Assembly (NCBI RefSeq): GCF_001949145.1
Contig: NW_019091361.1
Location: 2,178,919-2,238,918, forward strand
DNA from: Acanthaster planci
Lineage: Eukaryota; Echinodermata; Asteroidea; Valvatida; Acanthasteridae
Direction of reading: 5' to 3'
DNA: 60,000 nt
The position numbers and the translations under genes were made by a program. The notes beneath the pieces are model-generated. The model made no database searches. It saw nothing but the letters and a program-made list of their open reading frames with translations, and was not told where the DNA came from. Shown here piece by piece: positions 20,277 through 33,000 of the stretch (the stretch's first letter is position 1; each line of letters begins with the position of its first letter).

Positions 20277-21770
20277 TTACTTCCGTCCTCCCCTGTGCCG
20301 TTTCCCCTTCACCACGTCGTGGTTTACATACAGCTCGCTCCCTTTCTTTAAAACTGGCATGACAACTGCCTTCTCGTATTCGTTGCCACCCGATTTCACC
20401 TCCACAGGATAATCGGTGACTTCATAGACCGTCCCCGAGTCAGGCCTAGTCCCACGCCAGTCAGGGTCCGGCGGGAAGGTGAGATCCATGGACTCGGGCA
20501 CCAGACCCTGGTAGGCCGACATCTGATGAGGGCGGTTGGGGCCAACTCGAGCGGAAAGAGCCGTGTAGTCCGTCTGCTGCTGATGATGATCGTCGAGTGC
20601 TTGGCACGCAGCAACCGGGTCCGGCCTAAGCTGACGCTTAATCTTCATCCGCAGTAGGAACAGGCTTGTTACCACTATTACTAGCACGAGGACACAGGAG
20701 CAGACGACTACGACAATCATGCTTAAATTCGAGGAGTTGGTGCTTGGGAGACCCGGCGGATCAGTTCCTTTCATCAAGATCTGCAGTGTAACCGTGTCTA
20801 AAGCATACTCATTAGACCCATCGGAGACGAGACAGGTTAGGTTGAATATCTCCTTATACAATATGGTTTGTAGGTTGAATAAGTTCAAAACGCCGTCTTG
20901 GATTTGATAGTCAAATTGGAGATTCTGTGACGCATTCGGTAATGTCCATGTATATAACCTGTAGCTTTCCGGGAAGTAGCGACCACGGCACGTGAAGGAA
21001 ACGTTGGCACCGCTCCGAATCGTTAAAAGCCTCGGCTGTATCTCGGCCTCCGGTGGAATATCCACGACTACTGAGCAGTTTCTTAGGCCAAGCAGTACTT
21101 CACTTCTCAGCCGACAGGTCAGTATCAGACCGTCGTCGCTCTCTGTAACACGGTGGGTGTATGTCAGACTGCCTGCGGAAGGCCCGGCGACTAGCTTTGG
21201 GCCTCTGTACCAGTAGAGCTGAGCGGGAGGAATTCCACCCCTGGAATAGCACGTGAAAAGTACGTCAGTACCAACCAAGTGATGGGGTACAGGGTGACGC
21301 ATCAGACATTGTGGTGATGTATCGTTGGGCGGCGCGATCACAGTGATGTATACAGGGGGTGACCTAAGCAACTCGCCTCCCGGAGATTCATAATTGCAAA
21401 GATAGCCACCTGCATCTTCTGGTAGTACACTGCTAATTGTCAAAGTGGCTGTTATCTTACCAAGACCCAGACTCTCGGAGCAGGTGCGACGTGCAGAACA
21501 GGGGAACGTGCCGTTTTCATTCATGAACTCAACCGAACCTCGCCCTACTAAGAACCATCCGCGCGGCTCCCTCCACGTGCACTGCAGTACAGTTGTCTCT
21601 CCAACGACAGCAGTAATGTTGTCAGGTGCCACGGTGAGCTCTGCACCATTCTGCGCACTGGTGAGGTAAACCATCCTCATCCAAAACAGAAGTCCAAGAG
21701 GCGTCAACTGCAACGCGCCCATGCTGCTAGGTTTGCCAGTCTCTGCGAATGTACCTGTATGAAACGACAT
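20277..21770 (-). CDS. Intronless three-Ig-domain transmembrane receptor with tyrosine-rich tail
   Basis: One open frame of 497 residues. If translation starts at M17 (codon at 21720-21722) it begins directly with a signal-peptide-like stretch (LQLTPLGLLFWMRMVYLTSA), so M17 may be the true start. Ig1 has C64 and C125 with the DAGGYLC pattern; Ig2 has C174, W187 and C219; Ig3 has C261, W275 and C313. Several N-x-S/T sites are present. A single membrane helix (about 349-373) is followed by basic residues (RMKIKRQ). The 120-residue tail has six tyrosines: Y392 (YTAL), Y420 in SAYQGL (fits the ITIM pattern), Y449 and Y454 close together, Y465, and Y481 in YVNH (the Y-x-N pattern recognised by Grb2-type SH2 domains). 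Surface signalling is inferred. Ligand and orthologue are not recognised. Confidence 0.85.
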   Translation of the reverse strand: MSFHTGTFAETGKPSSMGALQLTPLGLLFWMRMVYLTSAQNGAELTVAPDNITAVVGETTVLQCTWREPRGWFLVGRGSVEFMNENGTFPCSARRTCSESLGLGKITATLTISSVLPEDAGGYLCNYESPGGELLRSPPVYITVIAPPNDTSPQCLMRHPVPHHLVGTDVLFTCYSRGGIPPAQLYWYRGPKLVAGPSAGSLTYTHRVTESDDGLILTCRLRSEVLLGLRNCSVVVDIPPEAEIQPRLLTIRSGANVSFTCRGRYFPESYRLYTWTLPNASQNLQFDYQIQDGVLNLFNLQTILYKEIFNLTCLVSDGSNEYALDTVTLQILMKGTDPPGLPSTNSSNLSMIVVVVCSCVLVLVIVVTSLFLLRMKIKRQLRPDPVAACQALDDHHQQQTDYTALSARVGPNRPHQMSAYQGLVPESMDLTFPPDPDWRGTRPDSGTVYEVTDYPVEVKSGGNEYEKAVVMPVLKKGSELYVNHDVVKGKRHRGGRK

Positions 21771-23975
21771 GGACCAGAGCGCCTCGTCTTGTGCTCACCA
21801 AGTGGAATGTTTGGAAGATTAAAGAATGAAAGTAAAAAAAAAACTAGCCCTGACTTCCTTGACATCACTTCCTGCATCTACCAGGTTTGAGCTAGGTCAT
21901 TATTATGGAGAGTGACAAGCACGACAATGTGCCTGCTTCCTCGCTTCTTCCACCGGAAATAATTAAAGTGTTGTATTCACACTTTGTACCGTATACTCCG
22001 TTATTCCAACTGCACCCTTTCCATTACACTCAATTTTGTAATCATCGCGTAAAAAGTTGTATTTTCCCAACGTCCTTGCCGACTTGACCCTCAAATGAAG
22101 AACAACTAATGTTTCCTTCGACCAGATGTATCCTAAATTGAGTCTACTTGGTGTCAAAAGGATTGCCTTAAACACCCAAGACAGTCGGTCCCGTTGTTAC
22201 GACACAGACACTGACTAGGACATTCACGCCAAATGCGGTCAGCATGCAGACATAAACCACAGGGCCCATGATGAGCGTGACAACTATGATCCTAAATTGT
22301 GAAAGTAGCAAGTCTCATGATCCTGAAGTAAATAAGACTAAGCACGACACCAATGTCACAGCTGGGGATTTCCCTCGTTGGTCATCCTCAGCAGACAGAC
22401 AACACAGTCGGGATATGATCTCATTCGGGGAAATATGCTTCTTGCGCAATGGACTGGGACGCTCGGATTCCAAGTTACAGTTAAGCAGAACAGCAATGAT
22501 ATATTTTTTTGTCGACGGGCAAATGTTCCCTGTGCGAGCGTTAAAAAAACCCACATCAACAGAAACAAAATGCTTGGAAGAAAATTATTAAGAAAAATTA
22601 AAGTAAACCTAAAAATTGTGTATGTGGACAAAACACAGGCTGTTACAGCTGTTAAAGTCACTCCGAGACTTATGACCGTCCTATGAGTTACCTTATAACA
22701 TAAAGTTATGACCAAGTAAGTCCTTTAAGCAGACAGAGGTCTGAAAGCTGGACCTCTAAAATGACGTAACATGACAGGGATGGCAGCATTATACTGCATT
22801 CTTACTGTATAACATGCTTTTTTAAAGTACCTTTCATATTTCAACCCAATCAGACATGAACCTCAGAAAACAAAGAACTTTAAATAATGCCCTTTTAATG
22901 TGATATAACTTGATACTCAACGCATCGTCGCGACGTTACTTTAATATTGTTTTCCTTTAACACACGCCCCTGTTTAAGTGCTCGGAGCGTTTCGACTCAA
23001 TCGGACCTGTTCTTCAGAAGATAAAAAGCAAACGGTCACCTTTAACGAAACATGCACCTTCACTTGAACGATGCCAAAAACACCAGACATTTTATACCGG
23101 ACATGTTTATATTTGTGCATTTTGAAAACTGCGGTTCTCTCAGGCGGGTCATGTTTTGATCTTGTCCAAATCCCCCCCCCCCATTTCGCCACCAGGTGTA
23201 CTGACGTGTATGACGGGGTTCTGTGACAGTCATGTATTTATTGTCCTCTTAATTGCCAGGTTTGATATTAAAAAAAAACAAAAGGCCTGCAGTCTGTCTG
23301 TGGCATTGCTGATTGTTACATGTACAAATGTCGCAAGAGACAAGGATGGCGAGGTGATCTGTGCCTGTGTCCGGGGAAAGTGTCTCATATTACACAATCG
23401 CAAGCAAGAGAACAAAAACAACACCTGTTTTCACTTCATGCCGACACAAGTTAATATGTTATGATTCATAAACGTGAAGAATTGCCTCACATCAGAACAA
23501 CATGTTACTGAACCATTTAATCCGTGGATTATTTTCCTTAAAAATCAGCAACATCTTGAAGTAATGCATTTAGTTTAACCATTCTTCAAAGTGTCATTAT
23601 ACATGCCACAACATAATTTCAATTATTTGGAAAAAAATTTACTGCCAAAATAGGCCGAGAATAAAAACGATAAAACAATAATCAAATCCATCCTTCTTAA
23701 AACTTGATTGAACTCTTTTCAAAGAAATATGCACATCGAAAAGCATGCAAAATGTACAAATTCCAGGAACACAGTTCATTTTACTGAAGGGAAAAGCTAC
23801 GTCTACTCAGTTTGCGGTGTACGTAACTTCAATAGAAAACGTCAAAATGTCCTCCCATTTCTGAAATTTGAGACTGTAGAAACAGTTATAAATGTTAAGT
23901 ATGAGACTTTGCATAATCATCAGGACTCTGAATCAGTGTGTTAGCTGTTATGTCCTCCGTTAACTGCCAAACTCT
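21771..23975. other. Intergenic region: Ig gene promoter side and HACD3 3' flank
   Basis: Both neighbouring genes are on the minus strand. A donor-like CTTG followed by GTGAGC is present on the minus strand near 21796, so a 5' untranslated exon of the Ig gene is possible but unproven. A C-run lies near 23170. Short ORFs show no domains. Confidence 0.4.
23237..23242 (-). other. Candidate polyadenylation signal for HACD3
   Basis: AATAAA on the minus strand about 730 bases beyond the HACD3 stop. A nearer variant signal is not excluded. Confidence 0.25.
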
Positions 23976-24058
23976 TCACTGACTTTTGATTTTCTTCTTC
24001 AGTGAACCAAAGCGTTTCTGACGCTGCTTCCACATGTGACTCAGCATGAATGGTCCAC
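23976..24058 (-). CDS. HACD3: HACD3 exon 11 (last)
   Basis: Residues 348-374 and the TGA stop: MLSHMWKQRQKRFGSLKKKI, then KSQ. This is the basic cytosolic tail corresponding to RHLYKQRRRRYG in vertebrates. The last five residues KIKSQ fit a dilysine-type ER-retrieval signal. Confidence 0.87.
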
Positions 24059-27000
24059 CTGACACAGAACAGAGAAAAGCCATAGATTTACCTTCTCTTT
24101 CCATTATAACACCGGCGGGGGGGGGCTATATCAGCGGTATATTTTTGGGTCAAGCCTGAGCACACTTATAGCATTCGTCTGTGGCACATTTTGAAGCTAA
24201 TTTACGCAAGTTTGGATGTATCGTTCTTGCAGAACGTAAAATTGTCGACGCAGTGTGCTGGAAAAACTTGGTTCTTCATTGACCGCTGACTTGTCATGTA
24301 TCTCCCAGAAAAGTGTCCCACGAATACACACGTTTGTGGAAACTTACATGGAGGGAGTGAGAAGGAAGCAGTGAGGCATGTGATCGGTGACAAAGAAAAA
24401 TTGACCATCAGAGGAAAGTCCAATAACAAGGGAAACCATGATCTTTGCATTGCATAAACAGGGAGTGAAATGGTGGACCGTAGGGAGAGTTAACGCTTTC
24501 TGATCACCTACGCTCGGGGGGGGGGGCTGGACCGTTTTGGAGAGAAGTCACATATATGAAGCTATGAAACACTCTGATTGGGCAACACCCTTGCAATTCT
24601 TGCAGGGTTTAATTTGAATCTGCGGGACAAGAGTTTCAGTGTTCACATTTTTTTCAAAAATTCATAACTTTATTTACTGGACATTTACACCCACACGAAT
24701 GGCTGTCTGGTGGCTACTCTAATCTGACAGGCCACCTCCACTGACATCCGAGTCTATCAGCCAGGCCCGCTTCCCAGTAAAAAGAGCCCAGATTGTGGGG
24801 TGTTGCGTAATTTCCTTTATTCCCGAAATTGGCCAAGTGTGTTGCTGAATGCCTGTGGCGTCTTTTCAAATGTGGCCAGATTAGCGTGCAGCAGTACTGT
24901 ATCGCTCATCGCTGGAGCACTTTTGTCCCCACTGATAATCCACTGACACTGAATGCCACAAACAGTGGTATGCTATTTCAAAACAATGACGGATTAACTC
25001 CGCTAATGCCAACTGAAAAATGAATGGCAAATCCTGCAGCTCGGTCTTTTATTCCAAATACGGCCTTTTGTTACAAGGCCCAGCTCTTTTGTCTGATTTT
25101 GATTACAGTGGCTATGCATACAAACCTAAGGTGCCCGATTCCGGGAAACCCCGGAGACAAGTGGATAATTAAGGTTTGAATAAAATGAGGAAATAATGGA
25201 TGAGCTGGTAAGATGATTGAGAACAAACAAAATTTTAGAAATGAACAAGCATGACTTGAATTTTAAGCATACTATCGTTACCCTCGCTCTAGCGTATGTA
25301 ACTTGGGAGCACTGTATGACCTATTGTTGACATTAGGCCATATCCACAATTATACTGCTATCTGTGGCTATGGCTACACACTGTAGCGCATCGATGACAA
25401 AAAAAAAAGCCACAGCCACAGATGTGTCTATCTCTACTGCCCCATCACAGTGGATGTGGCTAACGCCTATCCATCTGTTTACTGCTGTCCAATCCCCATT
25501 TACATGCATTTATTTTTTATCACAGCCTAATGTCCCTTCTTCATCTCCCACTAGAGCTTTTACCCTTGCTCTAACCACCGCAAGAACTTTCCCAGTGGTC
25601 CATTTAACACTCCTGCAGGACTGAATTGAGGTACAACACTGTCTGGAATCAACTCACCTGTGGCAATCAATCCCAGATGTACGTACAAATAGTAGTCAAA
25701 ACTGAAAGCCATGTTGACAGAGTTTGGCAGAACTAGCGAAAACATGCCAGTGTCCCTGAAATATGGGATTGCGATGTACGTCACGATAGCTGTGGACAGG
25801 AAAAATTGCAATGTAAACGTTTTCAAAAGAGAAAGCAACAAAAACGTTAACATTGGGGGGGCTAATCATCCTAATGTACAGTCACACGGCCACATTTACT
25901 AAAGACACACTGAACAAAGGTAATGACCCATATCTGACCATTTTAAGCACAGCCAAATGAGTCCGCCCTGTTCTGGAATGCACTATTCTGTCATCAGGGT
26001 AATTAAATTCTGTCTTCCAAGGGAGAGGCTACCCAGACAACCATGGCAAAAGGACAAAAAAGTCCTGTTTTCTTTCCCTTTCTCAAAGATTATGCCATCA
26101 AATCCCTTAAAGTAAATAACAGAGACCACCAACAAGGGAGACAGGTATACAAAGTCTCCAAAGTTCTTTACAGGAGAGAGGAATGCCTAAAGAATGTGGG
26201 TCCAGTACAGTCAGACCAGACCTGGATGCCTAGATAAGCAGTGCATTTGTGAATTTGATGGTGGTGCATAATTAAAATTCCTCTTAAGTACAGTTTTGCA
26301 CTTTGCATCCAATCCCCTCAACCTATCCTCCACAATTCTACCCCCCATCATCCCGTATCTTCCATGTCTGCTTTGACTCCACTCTTAATCCCATCCATCT
26401 CCAATCCCACATCCACCTTATCTTTCCATCCATATCCTACTCCACCCTCCATCTTCTTGTCCATTTCCTACTCCGCCCCCTCCCATCATCCTATCCATCT
26501 CTTACTCTTCCCCCTCCCCATTATCCCATTCATCTCCTTCTCTGCCCCCTCCCCAACATTANCATCTCCTTCTCTGCCCCCTCCCCGTCATCCTATCCAT
26601 CTCTTGCTTTAGCCCCCTCCCCATCATCCTATCCATCTCTTGCTTTGGCCCCCTCCCCATCATCCTATCCATCTCCTACTCTGCCCCCTCCCCATCATTC
26701 CCTTCACTTCTTACTCTGGCTGTCCCATCATCCCACTAATCCAGCCCAACCATTACACCAACCTTACTTATCCAGCATTTCATCCACTGTCTACATATAT
26801 GTACCTTGTCCCCATGATCCTCCTCCTACAGGTACCCCTCCCCCAACAAACATCCTAATCTGTCACTTGGACCCCCATCCTTTACAACTCAATACAACTC
26901 AAAATGTTAACACTCCACTTTTATAAATTTTTCACTAAATTCATAAACTACGCTTCAAAGCGTTAATGCCATATGAGACTATTTAAATACTGATTCCAAG

Positions 27001-30000
27001 AGGAAGCAAACAAGCACTCAGTGGCAGATTGTAACACCAATGTACCTGCAAGGAAAAACTTTTAAGGACGGCCAGACGGATGGACAGAAGATGGAAATCA
27101 GAATTACACAGGCTCGCATTAGCTTCGCAGCTCGCGAAAAATCAAAAACTGATGCACTGCACTTCATATGTGCAACTTTTGGGCTTTATTTTTCCTTTAT
27201 TTTAATCAGCCAGGATCTGCTCAGGATGACCTCTCACCTTCAGACATTAACCCCAGGGGGTAGAGTGGTATCCACATGGTGTACCGCAGCCAGGATATGA
27301 CCTCGCTCTCATAGTTCAGTGTCGCGCATATGTAAAACGGGTACCTGGAGGCAAATTGTACAGGGTATATGTGTCAAAATTAAACAGGTATAAACATTGA
27401 TAAGGGGTGGATATTGGTAACTGAGACATGGGCATCGTATGATAGGCAGGACTGCTTGCCAAGATTACTCTTACATGACACTGCCCCTCTCTGTGCAACC
27501 CCAGGAACTAAAGCCGTATGGAATTTTCACACATCTCTCCTAGGTCGCATTACACCCTTGCGACCTCCGTCTGAACAGTTAATATCAACAACCAATTCAA
27601 ATCCTCACTGAATTCCTGTCTGTTCAATCGGACGTACACTTTGTAACTTACTTGTAGCTCCCTTCTTCTGTAATACCTTTTCATTGCTGTAAGCATGAAA
27701 TGATACCTTTAGGTCAATACATTGCATTGTAAGAGTGAGCCATTATCACTGACGCGAATCATCGTAATCATTGTAACCATCAATATCATTATGACAGCAA
27801 AATTTGGCAGATATTACGGACAACTAAGCACCCCTCTAATCATGGGACAGTTTAATTTTGAGGTATGTGGAAATTTGCAAGGGAGACAACAGACCAAGTT
27901 CTCTGCTTGTCATGGTGAATGNNNNNNNNNNNNNNNNNNNNNNNNNNNNNNNNNNNNNNNNNNNNNNNNNNNNNNNNNNNNNNNNNNNNNNNNNNNNNNN
28001 NNNNNNNNNNNNNNNNNNNNNNNNNNNNNNNNNNNNNNNNNNNNNNNNNNNNNNNNNNNNNNNNNNNNNNNNNNNNNNNNNNNNNNNNNNNNNNNNNNNN
28101 NNNNNNNNNNNNNNNNNNNNNNNNNNNNNNNNNNNNNNNNNNNNNNNNNNNNNNNNNNNNNNNNNNNNATTTCCTACTCCGCCCCTCCCCATTATCCTAT
28201 CCATCTCTTACTTTGGCCCCCTCCCCATTATCCTATCCATCTCCAACTCCACCCCTACCCATCATTCCCTTCACTTCTTATTCTGGCTGTCCCATCATCC
28301 CACTAATCCAGCCCAACCATTAAGCCAACCTCATCCAGCATTTCATCCACTGTCTACATACATGTACCTTGTGCCCATGATCCTCCTCCTACAGGTACCG
28401 CTCCCCCAACAAACATCCTAATCTGTCACTTGGACCCCCATCCTTTACAACTCAATACAACTCAAAATGTTAACACTCCGCTTTTATAAATTTTTCACTA
28501 AATTCATAAACTACGCTTCAAAGCGTTAATGCCATATGAGACTATTTAAATACTGATTCCAAGAGGAAGCAAACAAGCACTCAGTGGCACATTGTAACAC
28601 CAATGTACCTGCAAGGAAAAACTTTAACATTTGAGGACGGCCAGACGGATGGACAGAAGATGGAAATCAGAATTACACAGGCTCGCATTTGCTTCGCGGC
28701 TCGCGAAAAATCAAAAACTGATGCACTGCACTTCATATGTGCAACTTTTGGGCTTTATTTTTCCTTTATTTTAATCAGCCAGGATCTGCTCAGGATGACC
28801 TCTCACCTTCAGACATTAACCCCAGGGGGTAGAGTGGTATCCACATGGTGTACCGCAGCCAGGATATGACCTCGCTCTCATAGTTCAGTGTCGCGCATAT
28901 GTAAAACGGGTACCTGGTGGCAAATTGTACAGGGTATATGTGTCAGAATTAAACGGATATAAACATTGATAAGGGGTGGATATTGGTAACTGAGACATGG
29001 GCATCGTATGATAGACAGGACTGCTTGCCAAGATTACTCTTACATGACACTGCCCCTCTTTGTGCAATCCCATTGAACTAAAGCCGTATGGAATTTTCAC
29101 ACATCTCTCCTAGGTCGCATTACACCCTTGCGACCTCCGTCTGAACAGTTAATATTAACAACTAATTCAAATTCTCACTGAATTCCTGTCTGTTCAATCG
29201 GACGTACACTTTGTAACTTACTTGTAGCTCCCTTCTTCAGTAATACCTTTTCATTACTGTAAGCATGAAATGATACCTTTAGGTCAATGCATTGCATTGT
29301 AAGAGTGAGCTATTATCACTGACGTGAATCATCGTAATCATTGTAACCATCAATATCATTATGACAGCAAAATTTGGCAGATATTACGGACAACTAAGCA
29401 CCCCTCTAATCATGGGACAGTTTAATTTTGAGGTGTGTGGAAATTTGCAAGGGAGACAACAGACCAAGTTCTCTGCTTGTCATGGTGAATCNATCATGGA
29501 TAGTTGAAATGGTCTAAGCAAAAGTCATACATCTTTACTAGCTCACCTAACAACCTCTATGGCACTCCATATCATAAACAAGTAGCACACAATTGGCTCT
29601 CCATGAATATCTTCATTTGGCATGATAACCATGAACAGCAGCAGGTCGCGACCCAGGACCTTCAGCAAAGAAGAAACATATCCACTTAGCAATGCTGAAT
29701 TTGCAAATTTCAACAAAACTTGTTCACATAATTTAAGGTGTCAGATAATTTTGAATTGATAAGTTCCCTAGCATGACAACAGACCCATTGTGCCTTTAAG
29801 TCATGTGACCTGTAGTGGGGATCACCATCACCCATCAACCAGCATGGCGTCCTCTCATAGCAAAGTGTGTCACAAGTGTCATTTATCAAGAACAAAGCCG
29901 ACAGTCAGTAGAGTACCCAGACCACTGATGTGCTAATGCTTAAGTCAACTTTAATTTTGGTAAACAACACTTGCAAAACACTGTGCTTTGGGAGAACGCC

Positions 30001-33000
30001 ATGTTTGTTGACGTTTGATACCCACTATAGGTCACACGACATAGTGTGCATAATCGGTCTATTAAGACTCTTTTCTCCCAGGCACGCCACATGATGGCTG
30101 CGTGTCTCCTACGGATGTCAGGACTGGCAGGTTTTGCATTAGATATTCGGATGACAAATCGCTCAAACATTATTGATGCTGGTTCAGGATGAAGCGTGGT
30201 CACACTAGTACCAATTGTGTTGCACGGCCATCAACTGTATAGGAACGCCTACTTTCTCCAGTGAACAGTAAAATGAGATAACAGAGGTTGCTGCATCATG
30301 TTTTGGACACAGCGATCACATTTGCGATCTAACAGGTACTCAATGGCATCTCACATGCTCAGTGTTCCATGCCTCCCTAGAGTGTTAACAAAAACACTCT
30401 GTGTCCGAAATCACAGCAGTCATCAATTGATACATGATGGCCATACCTGGATAACTGGGGCAACCACACCTGTTTTGACGAGGCCCGTGAGAGGGTGAAC
30501 GATCTCCAGCAGGGCCAGAAGCTGACACATTCCCAGAGGATAAAAGAACTTCTCAAAAGCAGCAAACATCTCAGCTGGGGAGTAACCAAAAAAAACAAAA
30601 ACACAGACTCATGGAGAGATTTGAGTAAATGAAAATACTCGAAGTTCAACTCATAAAGGCTAGAAGACTGACATACTTTTAAAGAAGGCGATGTGAATAT
30701 GAACTGTCTTCTAGCACAGACCTATGCATCCCTAAAAAGTCTTAATTCTTAACACGAGGGACCTGAAATTTCTCCAGTATATGTAGGTTCTTGGGATATT
30801 CTGGCACCATTCCTCAGTGACCATATTGATACATTGTGACTAGACCAAGTCAGACTTTAACCTAAAGACAGCAAGTCAACTGACTCACATGACTCACACC
30901 TCGTTAATTCAAGCCAAACATCAATCCTGACTCACACTGAAACAGACACACTCAGAGGAACGTTAAAATCTGTAAATGCAAACCTGGAATAGATTTGTCT
31001 TCCACATGGCGAGGAAAAACTTACGCTACCTTAATGATCCCACGAGGTCCTAGCATGAATCAGCAAGTTTTAGAATGACCAAAGGAAATAAATGCACACA
31101 AGGTAATGGGGTGAGGCACAGAAATTGCAAGCTCTGACTTCTTTTGGTTTAATCAAAAGGAAGCTGGGAACTCAAGTTTCACCCACAAAAGTTGAAGCAT
31201 TCAAAAAATTCCACACATGATTCAATCTTGGTGCTGCAAAAAAGTGTCTGAAATTAAATCCTATCAAATATTCCTTTTGATAATGTTTTTCACAAGTCCA
31301 AGAGGTTGGCAATGGGCATTAATATGCTTCCTTCAGCTCAAGAATTTTTTGTTGGTTGTTTTGTTTGTTCCCACGGTACTTTTCTCACAAGTTAACCACT
31401 TATCCTACAAAGATAGCCTACAAATAATAGCTTTATCGGAATGAGAAGAGACACACAGAATTTTTGCTTACATTTGCCGTAGACAATGAACCAGACAAAC
31501 AACAGCACGGTGGTGTAGCTGTAGCCCAGGAATTGGATCAAGTTATAGATGAACAAGTAAACCCTCTTCAAATCTGCATATGCTGCAGAGGGAAACCAAG
31601 TAATTACACAGGACCTTAAGTAATTTAACACCACAAGCCTATGAAAATGTCGATCTTGAAGTTTCAAACAGAAAACTGTCTCTCAATGCAGGGCCGGCAA
31701 CGGTGCACACTGGGGGGTGCGCAAACATTGCATGCACACGTGGGCAGAGTGAAGGCATTTTTTTGGGGGGGGGAAGGGGTAATGCCAGAGTCAATTTGCC
31801 AGCTTGTGACTTGCTGGCCAACCTCATTTTGTGTAAAATGGAAATCTATGGTACGTTACATTTCATGCTTCAGGGGAAATGCTGACAGCCCACACGTATC
31901 ATTTTTGTACCGATTTGGGATTCATTTGCCAACCAAAGCTCTATTTGCCAACTGGAATGAAATAGTTAGGGTGTCCCGCACCCCTCCCCCCAACTAGTCG
32001 CTATGGCCCTGCATGCAAACGGCAACAACACAAGTGGCCTTCAAATGCCTATTACACCTCTCTTATCATTGCTCACAGGGAAGGATTTGGGGGAAATCTA
32101 TAAATCTGGGGTCTAATTTATTTTGTTTGTGTCCCTTCTGTGTGTTTAGAACAAGTCCTCTAATTTCTAACACTCAGCGATTAAAGAATGCAAATTATAC
32201 GCTGAACAAATAGAAATAGAATATAGTCAATTTCAATGACCCACTTTTCTTCTTATTTCTCTTCTTCAAGTAGTTAGGAGAAACAACTAACCCTTTTCCT
32301 GTGCCTCCATGATGTCTCTCTCAATGCGCTTCAGTGTTTCACGTTGCTCGTCAAGCTGGAAGAAAAACCACAAACAAGTATCAAAGTAACTGCTTGATTA
32401 ATATGGTTCTGAATGCTTGAAAGCTGTAAATTATTTTGGCAATATGTACAGAACGTGCCCATGAAACAGTCAAATATTTTGTCTATGAAGGACACTCACA
32501 GTCAATGAAGCTTCTTTTTGTATCACAATTAATCAAACTGTGCATACCCGTACCTCAGCCTAGACTACAGACACACTCATACAAAGATAACCTGCCTTAT
32601 CAGCTCTGAATTGGAATTTGGTCCCTGTTATCTAGCCAGGCAAGACCGTCTCATGAATGTTTAACCAAAGCACTACTGAATGATGTTTTAGTGGGTGCCA
32701 AAAGTTGGCTTTCCACACATGCATGCCTGTCTTCCCCAAAATTAAGAATTTAAACAATTTGTGGATTAAAACTAATAGAAGCAAAGAAAACCAACACTGT
32801 AAGTGCCCTTGGATCTTCATAGATTTTGTTGCTCAGTAGGGCTGTAGTCCAGACCTATTAAGACCATCACAGGACCCCAAAAGACCATCAAAAGACCTCC
32901 AGTCTGAAATTCAAGTCACAAGCTATTCAAATGAACTGCAACAGAAGCATTCCTTTGTCATTGTTTACCCATAACTTGTGACAGGTCTTATGGTCTTGTG

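Noticed and set aside
26303-26926. 207-codon Pro/Ser/His-rich ORF on the plus strand
   Set aside because: It is the translation of the C-rich 36-bp minisatellite, crosses an N, and lies antisense in a HACD3 intron.
27722-28421. Several ORFs of 120-194 codons spanning the N gap
   Set aside because: They exist only because unknown bases are read as open codons.
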